Below are positions 34,948 to 43,725 of a stretch of 64,000 nt of DNA, in pieces. The first letter of the stretch is position 1, and every line of letters starts with the position of its first letter. The notes below the pieces were generated by a model. That model searched no databases, was not told the DNA's origin, and was given only the letters and a program-made list of their open reading frames with translations. Source of the stretch: G965222505 sp965222505. Its GTDB lineage: Bacteria > Bacteroidota > Rhodothermia > Rhodothermales > DATKEJ01. Made by a program: the position numbers and the translations under genes. The DNA is taken from contig OZ244956.1 in NCBI GenBank assembly GCA_965222505.1, positions 1,922,001-1,986,000 of the forward strand, read 5' to 3'.

Positions 34948-35901
34948 ATGGCCACCTTAACGGATGTGCCCGGCGTATCGGTAGGGCATTATACGAACCT
35001 GGAGGCGGCAACGGGGTGCACGGTCGTACTCACCCCCGAGGGCGCACGGGCGGGTGTGGCTGTACGCGGCGGTGGACCCGGGACGCGTGAACTGGCTCTG
35101 CTGCAACCGGGGCGGCTCATCGATGCCGTCCACGGCGTCTTGCTAACAGGCGGCTCGGCCTTTGGCCTGGCCGCAGCTGAAGGGGTCATGGACTGGCTGG
35201 AAACCCACGGCTACGGGTATGAAACCGGCGTTGCACGCGTCCCCATCGTACCGGCTGCCGTGCTGTATGACCTGGACATCGGCCGGTACGACCTCCGCCC
35301 CAACGCCGAAGCCGGTTTTGCTGCCTGCGAAGCCGCCTCTACCGATCCCGTACCGATGGGCAATGTTGGGGCCGGTACCGGAGCCACGGTGGGCAAAATC
35401 CTCGGGCCGGCCCATGCCATGAAAGGTGGCCTCGGAAGCGCAAGTGTAAATATGGGTGACGGCGTGATTGTCGGAGCCGTGGTGGCCGTCAATACCCTCG
35501 GTGATGTGGTTGATCCAGCAACAGGCCGCATCATCGCCGGGGCACGCCGGATGGAGGGCGATGGCTTCATGGACACAACGAAGATGCTCATTCACGGACC
35601 GGCTGCCACCCCTCACGTTGATGCCCTGCACACTACGCTGGGCGTCGTAGCCACCAATGCCGACCTGAGCAAAGCGGTCCTCTCCCAGGTTGCCAACATG
35701 ACCCATGCCGGGCTGGCCCGCACGCTTTACCCGGTCCACACCCTCTATGATGGCGATACCATCTTCGCCCTCTCCACCGGCACCCTGCACGCGGATGTCA
35801 ACTGTATTGGGGTAGCGGCTGCGGCTGTGATGGCCGAGGCCATCCTGAGGGCCATTCGGACGGCTGCACCTGTGCATGGCTACCCCGCCACCGATTCATA
35901 G
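34948..35901 (+). CDS. P1 (S58/DmpA-like) family peptidase
   Basis: 317 residues of the N-terminal-nucleophile DmpA fold, which cleaves itself before the nucleophile and acts as an aminopeptidase or amidase. Family pattern: TDVPGVSVGHYTN at the N-terminus, VRGGGPGTREL, HGVLLTGGSAFGLAAAEGV near 55-73, and GGLGSASV near 170, where the catalytic serine is expected. It starts one base after the SCP2 stop, so the two are translationally linked. The substrate is unknown. Confidence 0.9.
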   Translation: MATLTDVPGVSVGHYTNLEAATGCTVVLTPEGARAGVAVRGGGPGTRELALLQPGRLIDAVHGVLLTGGSAFGLAAAEGVMDWLETHGYGYETGVARVPIVPAAVLYDLDIGRYDLRPNAEAGFAACEAASTDPVPMGNVGAGTGATVGKILGPAHAMKGGLGSASVNMGDGVIVGAVVAVNTLGDVVDPATGRIIAGARRMEGDGFMDTTKMLIHGPAATPHVDALHTTLGVVATNADLSKAVLSQVANMTHAGLARTLYPVHTLYDGDTIFALSTGTLHADVNCIGVAAAAVMAEAILRAIRTAAPVHGYPATDS

Positions 35902-35930
35902 CCTCGTTTGCACGCGAACCGAATGACACC

Positions 35931-35956
35931 TGTATCGTATACACCGTATTTTATAC
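35931..35956 (+). promoter_or_regulatory. Tandem palindromic operator upstream of vapBC
   Basis: Two inverted repeats in a row: TGTAT-CGT-ATACA (35931-35943) and GTAT-TTT-ATAC (35946-35956), 20 bases before the antitoxin ATG. Ribbon-helix-helix antitoxins typically repress their own operon by binding such short palindromes. The AT-rich sequence also overlaps a plausible -10 region. Confidence 0.6.
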
Positions 35957-35976
35957 ATTACTTGTAGGACACCAAG

Positions 35977-36246
35977 ATGCAAGAACACGTGATGGTCCGC
36001 AAGCAGGTGTACATCACCCATGCCCAGGACAAAGCCCTGGCCGAGCGTGCCCGGTTATCCGGCCGTAGCCAGAGCGAACTTATTCGAGAGGCCATCGACA
36101 TGGTCACCCTCGAACAGCAACGGGCCGCACGGCAAAAGGTCGTAGCACGTGTAGCGGGCCTATGGAAAGACAGAACCGACGTGCCGGATGTAGACATGCT
36201 CCGCCGTGAAAGTGATGTACGCCTTGACGAGGCCCCAGCGCGCTAA
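35977..36246 (+). CDS. vapB: Ribbon-helix-helix antitoxin, VapB-type
   Basis: 89 residues. The N-terminal half is a CopG/Arc-type ribbon-helix-helix: a strand RKQVYITH followed by helices AQDKALAERARLSGRS and SELIREAIDMV. The C-terminal half (WKDRTDVPDVDMLRRESD) is the likely toxin-binding tail. The stop is two bases before the PIN toxin start. It neutralises VapC and represses the operon through the palindromes just upstream. Confidence 0.85.
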   Translation: MQEHVMVRKQVYITHAQDKALAERARLSGRSQSELIREAIDMVTLEQQRAARQKVVARVAGLWKDRTDVPDVDMLRRESDVRLDEAPAR

Positions 36247-36248
36247 CC

Positions 36249-36620
36249 ATGGTACTCCTGGATACCGCCATTTTAATCGATGTACTTCGAGGCCGGGCAC
36301 CTGCCGTTGCATTCGTGATGGACCTGGATGAACCGGTTGGAATTTCGGTACTCACCGTAGCCGAACTTTTTGTAGGTGTACAACCGAACGAAGAAGAGGC
36401 CTTACATGATTTAATCGGCACCCTTGATGTCTGGCCGCTGGATGCCAAAACAGCACAATGTGGCGGTCGCTGGCGGCAACAGTATGGTCCAAGCCACCAT
36501 GTTTCCCTTGTGGATGCCCTTCTCGCCGCCACCGCCGTGCAACACCAGGCCCGGCTGGCTACGCCCAACCTGAAGCACTTCCCCATGCTCCCCGATGCCT
36601 TCCTTCCCTACACTCTTTAA
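36249..36620 (+). CDS. vapC: PIN-domain ribonuclease toxin, VapC-type
   Basis: 123 residues of PIN fold. Acidic metal-binding residues: Asp5 (LLDTAILID), Glu39 (TVAELFVG) and Asp89 (SLVDALLAATA). The fourth position is Asn107 in ATPNLKHF, as in many VapC proteins. It cleaves RNA, commonly initiator tRNA or rRNA, when unbound by antitoxin; the target is unknown here. Translationally coupled to vapB. Confidence 0.9.
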   Translation: MVLLDTAILIDVLRGRAPAVAFVMDLDEPVGISVLTVAELFVGVQPNEEEALHDLIGTLDVWPLDAKTAQCGGRWRQQYGPSHHVSLVDALLAATAVQHQARLATPNLKHFPMLPDAFLPYTL

Positions 36621-36658
36621 CCTTTCACACCTGAAAAAACCCCATGACCTGATACTAT

Positions 36659-37018
36659 ATGAACATCGAAAGCCTCCGGACCTACTGTTTATCGAAAAAA
36701 GGAACCACGGAAGGGCTACCTTTCGGCGACGACGTGCTGGTCTTTAAAGTGATGGGCAAGATGTTTGCCTTGACGAACCTGGAAACCTTGCCTCTTTCTG
36801 TGAACCTGAAATGTGATCCTGAACGTGCCCTGGCACTTCGGGCCAACCATGAAGCCGTGCAACCGGGCTACCACATGAACAAGAAGCACTGGAATACCGT
36901 CTATGTGGATGGCTCGCTCTCGGATGACGAACTGCACAAGATGATCGACCACTCCTATGCCCTGGTGGTGAAGGGCCTGAAGCGCGCCGACCGGGAAAAA
37001 TTGTTGACGGAGATGTAA
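36659..37018 (+). CDS. MmcQ/YjbR family protein
   Basis: 119 residues matching the whole MmcQ/YjbR family: MNIESLRTYCLSKKGTTEG, FGDDVLVFKVMGKMFALT, LPLSVNLKCDP and GYHMNKKHWNTVYVDG. The fold is CyaY-like and a DNA-binding role has been proposed. It is separated from the toxin by 38 bases, so cotranscription is possible but a functional link is not implied. Confidence 0.9.
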   Translation: MNIESLRTYCLSKKGTTEGLPFGDDVLVFKVMGKMFALTNLETLPLSVNLKCDPERALALRANHEAVQPGYHMNKKHWNTVYVDGSLSDDELHKMIDHSYALVVKGLKRADREKLLTEM

Positions 37019-37130
37019 ATCTGCAACGAAAATGGAAGTCGAGGCTACTATATCTTGTCAGATACCCTAATTTGATCCCTCGTGCGTAATCCAGCCTGAC
37101 GCTGATTATGTATATCGATTCTTTAGAATA

Positions 37131-37197
37131 GTCAATTGTCAATTGTCGATTGTCAATTTCGTTGACCATTGACCATTGACTATTGACCATTGACAAT
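37131..37197. repeat. Heptamer-period inverted array (GTCAATT word)
   Basis: Left arm 37131-37160: GTCAATT, GTCAATT, GTCGATT, GTCAATT. Right arm 37161-37197: units of TTGACCA, TTGACCA, TTGACTA, TTGACCA and TTGACAA, the complement of the left word with variation. Period is exactly seven throughout. It lies between MmcQ and the next secreted protein gene. Confidence 0.85.
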
Positions 37198-37214
37198 TAT
37201 GCTATTGTCCTTAT

Positions 37215-37823
37215 ATGCTCCATTCCTGTCGCATATTTCTTCTCCTCAGTCTAGGCTTGTCGCTTCTCGGCTGGACCGTGAGGGTGCAGGCCCAGGTAGC
37301 TCCGGCCCAGGTACAAACCCTGGAATGGCGTCTGCAACACCATGCGACGGCCGCCGACCGGCGTACGCAGGAGATCAGACTCGACCAGGATCCGACCCCT
37401 TCATCGGTGCGTCTCCGGCAATCAATCCTGCTGGGTAGCCTGACGCTCTCGGCCATTGGATATGGCGTTTTTGCATTACGCTTTAACCAGGCCCGTTCTC
37501 GCGCAGAAGATGCCGAGCAAGCGTATCTGGAAGACCTCCGTGTGAACGGCCAGGATTACCTGGATGCCGGTACCCCGCTTGATGAGATTGCGACCTTCAA
37601 GACCTGGGAAGAACATTGGGAGAGCGCCGTCGTCGCACGGGAGTGGAATTCACGCATGGGCGTACTGACCGCCATTGCGGCCTTGTTTACCATCCTTGAT
37701 AGCGCAACGACCGGCTCCCACGTCGAGCGCACCAACCCTAAACGCACGCTGGCCCCTGTTGTCCGCTCCGGCCCCCTGACGAATGGTCCTGAGCTTCACA
37801 TCGGCGCTCGCCTCTCCTTTTGA
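37215..37823 (+). CDS. Exported protein of unknown function
   Basis: 202 residues. Signal peptide (LLLSLGLSLLGWTVRVQAQ), then a charged segment, a hydrophobic stretch (SILLGSLTLSAIGYGVFALRF near 75-95), a helical charged region (ARSRAEDAEQAYLED) and a second hydrophobic stretch (MGVLTAIAALFTILDSATTG near 145-163). The C-terminus (ELHIGARLSF) looks like a last beta strand. No family was recognised. The Ig-like lipoprotein gene starts 28 bases later and may be cotranscribed. Confidence 0.6.
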   Translation: MLHSCRIFLLLSLGLSLLGWTVRVQAQVAPAQVQTLEWRLQHHATAADRRTQEIRLDQDPTPSSVRLRQSILLGSLTLSAIGYGVFALRFNQARSRAEDAEQAYLEDLRVNGQDYLDAGTPLDEIATFKTWEEHWESAVVAREWNSRMGVLTAIAALFTILDSATTGSHVERTNPKRTLAPVVRSGPLTNGPELHIGARLSF

Positions 37824-37851
37824 CGCCCAACGCTCGCGCCCCTAGCCGACG

Positions 37852-39690
37852 ATGCACGCCCCCTTCCGTACTTCTTGCCTCTTGCTCTGGACCTGGCTCG
37901 CCGCGGTGTGTCTCCTGGCCCGTTGCCAGGAACTTCCCACGGAACCCGAGGCCCCGGATGTGGATGCCAGTCTGCCGTTCATCGTCAATGATACAGCCAT
38001 GTTGCCGGAAGATGGAGACATCCAAATCAATGTGCTCGCCAACGATTCCTCACGTATTGCCGGAGACACACTTCACCTGGCCCAAATTCTGCAACCACCG
38101 GTCCACGGCACGGCCACCATTGAAGAGGATCAAATCCGATACACGCCCAATCTCAATTTTAATGGGCTGGACAGCTTGATGTACCAAGTTACCGGAAGCT
38201 TGCTACCGGGCCGGGGCCAGGTGTTCTTCAACGTAAGCCCCGTCAATGACCACCCGGTTGCCCAAGATGATCAGTTCACGATTGAGGAGGGCTTCGCTGC
38301 GCCTAAAACCGCAAGGGCCGACCTTGACGTTCTGAGCAACGATGAAGACCTCGACGGCGACGTACTCGTGGTGAGCCAGGTCTCTGTTCCGAACGTCGGG
38401 CAGGCCATCATTGGAACCGGCGGCGGCGGGATCATCTACACGCCACCTCCTGAATTTGCCGGTAGCGTGGCATTCACCTACATCGTGAGCGATCAACAGG
38501 GCGGTGTGGATACGGCGGCTGTGCAAGTCGAGGTAACCGCCATTAACGATGTCCCCATCGCCACCAACGATGTGTATCAACTCACGGAAGATGACCAGTT
38601 AACCGTAAGCGCCCCTGGCATCCTTGGCAACGACCTGGATGCCGAAGGCCAACCGCTGACCCTGGCCCTGGTCGATTCAACCCGAAACGGCGCGCTCACC
38701 CTGAGTCCGGATGGGGCCTTTATGTACGTGCCCGACGCAGACTTTGCCGGAACGGATCGGTTTACCTACACCGTATCGGACGGCCTCCTGACCTCTGCCC
38801 TTGCCCAAGTCAGCCTTACCGTACTGCAGGTGAACGATTCTCCGGTTGCCGTCAACGATACCTACACCGCCGATGTAGATGAAACAATTATCGTGCAGGC
38901 TCCGGGCATCCTGGCCAATGATACCGATGTGGAAAACAACCCGCTCTCGGCCCGGCAGGTCAGCACAGTGACACAGGGTACGCTTGACTTCCGGCTGGAC
39001 GGCTCCTTCATTTACACCCCCAATGCCGGGTTCAAGGGTGATGACCAGTTTACCTACCGCGCAACGGACGGTACGCTCTCCAACATCGCCACGGTCATCC
39101 TGCGGATTCGCTCGACGAACAACCCGCCGGTCTCCGTAAACGATACCTACTCGCTCATCCATGATACCATCCTGAGCGTACCAGCCCCTGGCGTGTTAAG
39201 CAATGATGCCGATGCCGATGGCAACACCCTGACCGCTGCTCTGGCTACCCCGCCTCAAAACGGCACCCTCGTCCTGCGCCTCAACGGCTCTTTGACCTAC
39301 ACCCCCAATGCAGGCTTTGCCGGAACTGATACCTTTACCTACCGCGCCCAGGATGCAGACACCACCTCGGGCATCGCGACCGTCACGCTTAATGTGACCA
39401 ACACCCCACCCATTGCCGAAAACGACAGCTACAGCATCTCCCAAAACAACACCTTGGGCGTTGCGGCTCCGGGGGTAATAGCCAATGATCGGGATGGTGA
39501 TGGAGATGCCCCGCTACGTAGTACCCTCGACGTCCCCCCTGCAAATGGAACGGTAACCCTGAATGCCGACGGCTCATTCGTCTACACCCCAAACACAGGC
39601 TTCACAGGTACGGACACGTTCACCTATCGCATCACGGACGGCATTGACAATTCCGAGCCGGGGATGGTGGAAATTACGGTGAGTTTGTAA
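37852..39690 (+). CDS. Lipoprotein with tandem cadherin-like/Ig-like repeats
   Basis: 612 residues. Lipobox (LLARC) near residue 24. The rest is about six repeats of 90-95 residues of the Big_9/cadherin-like type, each with a NDTY or NDVY start, PGILGNDxDAEG, NGxLTLxxDGSFxYTPxxGFxGTDxFTYR and a closing xVTLxV strand. Such repeats form stiff, calcium-binding surface stalks. No catalytic domain is visible. A role in adhesion or as a surface spacer is inferred. Confidence 0.85.
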   Translation: MHAPFRTSCLLLWTWLAAVCLLARCQELPTEPEAPDVDASLPFIVNDTAMLPEDGDIQINVLANDSSRIAGDTLHLAQILQPPVHGTATIEEDQIRYTPNLNFNGLDSLMYQVTGSLLPGRGQVFFNVSPVNDHPVAQDDQFTIEEGFAAPKTARADLDVLSNDEDLDGDVLVVSQVSVPNVGQAIIGTGGGGIIYTPPPEFAGSVAFTYIVSDQQGGVDTAAVQVEVTAINDVPIATNDVYQLTEDDQLTVSAPGILGNDLDAEGQPLTLALVDSTRNGALTLSPDGAFMYVPDADFAGTDRFTYTVSDGLLTSALAQVSLTVLQVNDSPVAVNDTYTADVDETIIVQAPGILANDTDVENNPLSARQVSTVTQGTLDFRLDGSFIYTPNAGFKGDDQFTYRATDGTLSNIATVILRIRSTNNPPVSVNDTYSLIHDTILSVPAPGVLSNDADADGNTLTAALATPPQNGTLVLRLNGSLTYTPNAGFAGTDTFTYRAQDADTTSGIATVTLNVTNTPPIAENDSYSISQNNTLGVAAPGVIANDRDGDGDAPLRSTLDVPPANGTVTLNADGSFVYTPNTGFTGTDTFTYRITDGIDNSEPGMVEITVSL

Positions 39691-39756
39691 GGCGCTTGCG
39701 GTGAGGTGTGCAGACCGCATCGCGGATAAGTGTTATGGCTGAATCCCTGATTCGCA

Positions 39757-39822
39757 TTAGTGGTTAGTTGTGAAATCCAAAACCACTAACCACGAGCTCG
39801 CGTAGCGAGCGTACAACTAACC
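39757..39822. repeat. Heptamer-period inverted array (TTAGTGG word) with nested hairpin
   Basis: Left arm TTAGTGG and TTAGTTG (39757-39770). The right arm is split: ACCACTAACCA (39782-39792) and ACAACTAACC (39813-39822). Between them GCTCGC-GTA-GCGAGC makes its own hairpin. It lies between the convergent Ig-like lipoprotein and lexA genes. Confidence 0.65.
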
Positions 39823-39828
39823 CTATAT

Positions 39829-40461
39829 TTAACTAGCCTTTTTATAGATACCGCCTTTGTTGACGTGGCCGATGTAGCGCCCCAGGACCCGCACCTCTTC
39901 AAAGACATCCGGCGAGATGTACGTGTCCGGAAACTCGTCGTTGGCCGGTTCGAGGCGCAGGCCGTTTTGATCGTGATAAATACGTTTGAGCGTGGTTTGC
40001 CCATCGTACATAACCGCACCGATGCCGCCGTTGGGAATATCGTCGTCGATGAGCAGGACGTAATCGCCGTCGTGAATGTCTTCGCCAATCATGGAGTGAC
40101 CGGAGACGCGGATGGCAAACAGGCGGTCCAGGTTGGGGAAGAGGGTTTCCAGGGAGATGGTGCCCAAATTGGCTTCAACGGCCTCTTGCAGATAACCCGC
40201 CGTGATAATTCCACGAATCGGAATACCTGCCAAGGCTGGCCGAAAGACCTGCCGATCAATGAATTGGTATCCTTCGTTTTCCCGCTTGAGGTATCCTTTC
40301 TTGACCAGCGCTTGAAAATTTTGGGTCACGCTGTTCGGGGAGCGATAGCCGAAAAACTCAACAATGTCCCTGTACGTCGGCCATACGTCATGCTCCTTGA
40401 TGTAATCGATCAAATACTGCAAGAACGAATGTTGCTTGGATGTAAGTTGTCTCCGGCTCAT
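39829..40461 (-). CDS. lexA: LexA-type SOS repressor
   Basis: 210 residues from ATG 40461, with GAGGG eight bases upstream. An N-terminal winged helix (LTSKQHSFLQYLIDY, PTYRDIVEFFGYRSPNSVTQ) is followed by the self-cleavage domain: cleavage site Ala88-Gly89 (IITAGYLQEA), nucleophile Ser123 (SGHSMIG) and general base Lys159 (TTLKRIY). All elements for RecA-stimulated autoproteolysis are present. It is transcribed away from rlmB across a 148-base gap holding a perfect ACATATATGT palindrome, which may be its operator. Confidence 0.93.
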   Translation of the reverse strand: MSRRQLTSKQHSFLQYLIDYIKEHDVWPTYRDIVEFFGYRSPNSVTQNFQALVKKGYLKRENEGYQFIDRQVFRPALAGIPIRGIITAGYLQEAVEANLGTISLETLFPNLDRLFAIRVSGHSMIGEDIHDGDYVLLIDDDIPNGGIGAVMYDGQTTLKRIYHDQNGLRLEPANDEFPDTYISPDVFEEVRVLGRYIGHVNKGGIYKKAS

Positions 40462-40570
40462 AACGGCACCCTCTAAATAAGGCAGACGGTGGCCTGCCCA
40501 GTGATCAAAAACGGCAAGATGGGTCACCAGATAAGCAATATGGCACCTGCGCACACATCACTTAAATGTG

Positions 40571-40580
40571 ACATATATGT
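40571..40580. promoter_or_regulatory. Palindrome ACATATATGT in the lexA upstream region
   Basis: A perfect 10-base palindrome 110 bases before the lexA start. The near-palindrome CACTTAAATGTG lies just beside it. A promoter-like CCATATTG (minus strand, 40536-40543) lies nearer the gene. The palindrome could be a LexA box, but the SOS box of this lineage is not known from the window. Confidence 0.3.
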
Positions 40581-40609
40581 GCGATAGGTACAAAATTCTG
40601 ACTAAAAAG

Positions 40610-41362
40610 TCAAACCTTACAGGCTAATGCCAAAAAAATCCCTGTAGCCACAGACACGTTCAGGGACTCGGCGGGGCCGGAAATGGGGATCGAAACGAGG
40701 TAATCACAGGTGGTACGCACATGTTCACGCAGACCGGTGCCTTCGCTGCCCATCACGAGTGCAAGGGGGCGGTTCCAGTCCATATCCCAGGCCGAGGTCT
40801 CCCCTTCTCCGGCTGCACCGGCTATCCAATAGCCGCGTTCCTTGAGTTGCAACAGGGTTTCATGGAGGTTGGTCACACGTGCTATGGGAATCCGAAGGGC
40901 CGTACCGGCGCTGGCTTTTACGGCGGTGGCACTCAGCGGAGCCATGCGGCGGGTCGGGACGATCACGCCGCGTACCCCGAACGCCACGGCACTCCGTAAA
41001 ATGGCCCCGAAGTTGTACGGGTCTTCAATCTGATCAAGGATGAGCAGGCGAGGTTTTTCGGCGCGGACCACATCGGTATTGGCCGCGATGCGGTGTAGCA
41101 TCACCTCCAATTCCTCATACGCTCCCTGGGCCAGCACAGCAACGAACCCCTGGTGCCGTCCACCACCAGCCATCCGGTTGAGCTTATGCACCGGTACAAA
41201 CTGGACGGGGATTTTCCGGACGGCGGCAGCCTGCCGTACGGCGTTGACGGCCTTGCTTTCTACCCCCCGCTGGATTAAAACTTTTTCGACGGGTGCATCA
41301 AGATCAGCGAGGGCTTCACGGACGGGCTTGCGTCCGATGAGCAATGGGGCTTCCGGGGTCAT
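40610..41362 (-). CDS. rlmB: 23S rRNA (guanosine-2'-O)-methyltransferase RlmB-type
   Basis: 250 residues of the SPOUT/TrmH class. An N-terminal substrate-binding domain (about 1-85: LIGRKPVREAL, GGRHQGFVA) precedes the knotted methyltransferase domain: LILDQIEDPYNFGAILRSA near 105-123, ASAGTALRIPIARV, LVMGSEGTGLREHV near 195, and the knot SIPISGPAESLNVSVATGI. It methylates a guanosine ribose in 23S rRNA using SAM. The start overlaps the upstream gene by four bases (ATGA). Confidence 0.92.
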   Translation of the reverse strand: MTPEAPLLIGRKPVREALADLDAPVEKVLIQRGVESKAVNAVRQAAAVRKIPVQFVPVHKLNRMAGGGRHQGFVAVLAQGAYEELEVMLHRIAANTDVVRAEKPRLLILDQIEDPYNFGAILRSAVAFGVRGVIVPTRRMAPLSATAVKASAGTALRIPIARVTNLHETLLQLKERGYWIAGAAGEGETSAWDMDWNRPLALVMGSEGTGLREHVRTTCDYLVSIPISGPAESLNVSVATGIFLALACKV

Positions 41363-42750
41363 GCGTTGGAAAGGGTAACACGCGTAGCTTCCACAACGCG
41401 TTGGTGCAAATGCCCCACGTACAGCGCATGGGCAGGTTTCATCACGGCGCTGCGCAAGACCCGGGCAAAAGGGACATCCGACGTGAGGTTGGGAAAACGC
41501 TGCTTAAAATCTGCCGCAGACCGGCGCAGCACACTTAAAAAGACGGGGTCCTCCGGATCATCCATCAAATCCTTAAATACACGCGCACTTGCGGCATCTA
41601 TGGCGGAGAGGTTCCCGTCCGGCACATTCGGGAAACAGCACAGAATGTCCAGTTCCGGCTTCAGGTAGAGGGTGAGTTCGTCCGTTCCCGCGATCCGGCC
41701 CGTCCAGTCACGGGTAGCGTCCAGGTTGGCCCCGAGAACTGCACCGAGGCCCGTTTCGGCTTCCAGCGGAAGGCATTGCAGCGTGAGCCAAAGCGCCCCG
41801 GCTGCTGCACCGGCCCGTGAACATTCCAGACTGATTTCGCCAAGGTGGAGTTCGTCTGAGGTAAAATAGGTATAGGGCGAGTCGTGCTTGTAATACCGGC
41901 CCGCCGACGGGTCTCGAAAGAGTACGGCCCCGCATCCGTAGGGCTGCAACCCCTGCTTGTGCGGATCGACCACCACCGAATCACACCCGGCTATCGCCTG
42001 AAACGGGGCCACCGGCACCCGGTCATCATTGGCCCAGGCGTGCAGGGCGAAAAACCCGCCATAGGCCGCATCCACATGGATCCGGCACCCATAGCGTGCC
42101 CGCAGCACCAGCGCCTCATCAATCCGGTCCACGGCGCCGATGCCGGTGGTCCCTGCCGTCATCACAACCGTGCCGATCTCGCCGGTTTGCAAGGCAGTCT
42201 CCAGTGCATTCAGGTCTATCCGGCCATTCGTGTCTACCGGCACCGTGACGGTATCCACACCGATGACTTCGCACATCCGGCTGTGGGTGTAATGGGCCTC
42301 GGCGCTGAACGCAATCTTTTTACCGGGGTGGCAATGACGGGCCACCCACAGGGCTTCCAGGTTGGCGATGGTACCGCTACTGGTGAGGTGTCCGAGGGTA
42401 TCGTCCGGAAAATGAAACAGCGCGGCGAGGTCTTTCACCAGTTCCTTTTCCATCTGGCCGGTGGGTGGCCCCCCGTCCAACGCGTGGTTGTTGGGGTTGA
42501 TGTGCATGGCTGCCAGATACCCCATGATGGCAACCGGGTGCGGCGGCTTGAGCATTTGCCCGGCATACCGGGGGTGGAAGAACGGATAGTTCCCCATCAG
42601 CCGCTTGGTGTAGGCCGCCCATGCTTCCTTAAACCGCGTCGGGTCCACCTGCAGGGCAGGGTGCTTCGGATAAGGCCCCCACTGGCTTTCCCATTGTTCT
42701 ACAAACGCGGCAACTTCCGCAAAGGGCATCTCAGAGGAGGGCAATGGCAT
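41359..42750 (-). CDS. PLP-dependent group II decarboxylase-like protein
   Basis: 463 residues. PLP-lysine Lys265 in VVDPHKQGLQP and Asp227 in HVDAAYGG are visible, with GGPPTGQMEKEL near 93 and LTSSGTIANLEAL near 122. The pattern is that of aromatic amino acid or glutamate/tyrosine decarboxylases, though some relatives are annotated as aminotransferases. The substrate cannot be assigned. It shares a four-base overlap with rlmB. Confidence 0.8.
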   Translation of the reverse strand: MPLPSSEMPFAEVAAFVEQWESQWGPYPKHPALQVDPTRFKEAWAAYTKRLMGNYPFFHPRYAGQMLKPPHPVAIMGYLAAMHINPNNHALDGGPPTGQMEKELVKDLAALFHFPDDTLGHLTSSGTIANLEALWVARHCHPGKKIAFSAEAHYTHSRMCEVIGVDTVTVPVDTNGRIDLNALETALQTGEIGTVVMTAGTTGIGAVDRIDEALVLRARYGCRIHVDAAYGGFFALHAWANDDRVPVAPFQAIAGCDSVVVDPHKQGLQPYGCGAVLFRDPSAGRYYKHDSPYTYFTSDELHLGEISLECSRAGAAAGALWLTLQCLPLEAETGLGAVLGANLDATRDWTGRIAGTDELTLYLKPELDILCCFPNVPDGNLSAIDAASARVFKDLMDDPEDPVFLSVLRRSAADFKQRFPNLTSDVPFARVLRSAVMKPAHALYVGHLHQRVVEATRVTLSNA

Positions 42751-42761
42751 AGGCTCATACG

Positions 42762-42782
42762 ACGTGCGACGTGCGACGTGCG
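42762..42782. repeat. Three tandem ACGTGCG heptamers
   Basis: Three exact copies of the 7-base word ACGTGCG lie 12 bases from the start codon of the decarboxylase-like gene. No inverted arm is present nearby. The word is shared with 1651 and 52558. Confidence 0.8.
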
Positions 42783-42818
42783 AAAATTAACCCCAAAACA
42801 GGGACGGGTTTTGCTTGG

Positions 42819-43721
42819 TCAGGCAGAAGGGGCCGGGGTGGCTTTGGGTGTTTCCATTCCCTTTTTCCAGGTCCGCATCATAAGCAGCACCCCAACCAGG
42901 ATCAGAATGCTTGAAATCACCTCGGCCTGGGTAACCAGCATCCCCAAAAAATCAAAGACATTGTTGACGCGGATTTGCTCGATCAGGTACCGCTCTGCGC
43001 CGGTAAAGACCAGATACATACCAAACAACCACCCGGCTTTATGGGTGTGTTTCCGCAACACCCATAGCGCACCGAACAAGACGACAATCATCAAAAACTC
43101 GTAAATGGAAGTGGGGTATACGCCAGCTTGTGAAAGATCGACCCCGAGGATGTTGTTGGGATAGGTTTCTTGCCAGAGCCAGGTGGGGATCCAGCCGGGT
43201 TTGTCGGCCAGATTAGAGGCAATGCCCCAATCACCATCTCCTGCCAAGTGACAGCCGATGCGTCCAATGCCGTAGGCCAGTAACAAGCCGGGGGCCACAG
43301 CATCGGCCATGTGCCCGACCTGAACGCCGTTCTTGCGCACGTACCAGGCCACAGCCAAACCAGCACAGATGAGGCCCCCATAGAACGTCAGGCCACCGGT
43401 CGAAAAGAGCATCCCCGTAGGGTCCTGCATGAACTGGTCCAGGTTTTCGAGAATGTGAAACAGCTTGGAGCCGAGCACCCCGAAGACAGCGGCGATAATC
43501 GTGACCGTACCCATGATTTCAGACGGGCGGGCGTTACGAGGCTTGCCGTCCTTGCCCTTGAGTTTGATCTTGCCGATCAGCCCGTCGGCTTGCTTACGGT
43601 CGAGTTCCCGTCCGGTCAGCCAGGCCGCTGTGAGGATGGCGACCGCCACCATGAACCCGAAGGAGTAGATCGTCAGCGTAAAGCCGTCCGTGATGGGGAT
43701 TTCTATGAGGCGCGGATACAT
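42819..43721 (-). CDS. lgt: Prolipoprotein diacylglyceryl transferase
   Basis: 300 residues with about seven membrane segments. Transfers diacylglycerol from phosphatidylglycerol to the lipobox cysteine, needed for the several lipoproteins in this window. Visible: GGLTFYGGLICAG near 110 (the family usually has HGG), the GRIGCHLAGDGDWG signature near 150 (the common form is GRIGNxxNxExxG), and AERYLIEQIRVN near 250. A charged insertion (GKIKLKGKDGKPRNARP) lies after the first helix. The substitutions make it a divergent but recognisable Lgt. Confidence 0.88.
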   Translation of the reverse strand: MYPRLIEIPITDGFTLTIYSFGFMVAVAILTAAWLTGRELDRKQADGLIGKIKLKGKDGKPRNARPSEIMGTVTIIAAVFGVLGSKLFHILENLDQFMQDPTGMLFSTGGLTFYGGLICAGLAVAWYVRKNGVQVGHMADAVAPGLLLAYGIGRIGCHLAGDGDWGIASNLADKPGWIPTWLWQETYPNNILGVDLSQAGVYPTSIYEFLMIVVLFGALWVLRKHTHKAGWLFGMYLVFTGAERYLIEQIRVNNVFDFLGMLVTQAEVISSILILVGVLLMMRTWKKGMETPKATPAPSA

Positions 43722-43725
43722 AAAT

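Noticed and set aside
35977..36620. VapBC as evidence of a genomic island
   Set aside because: No integrase, attachment site or composition change is visible around it.
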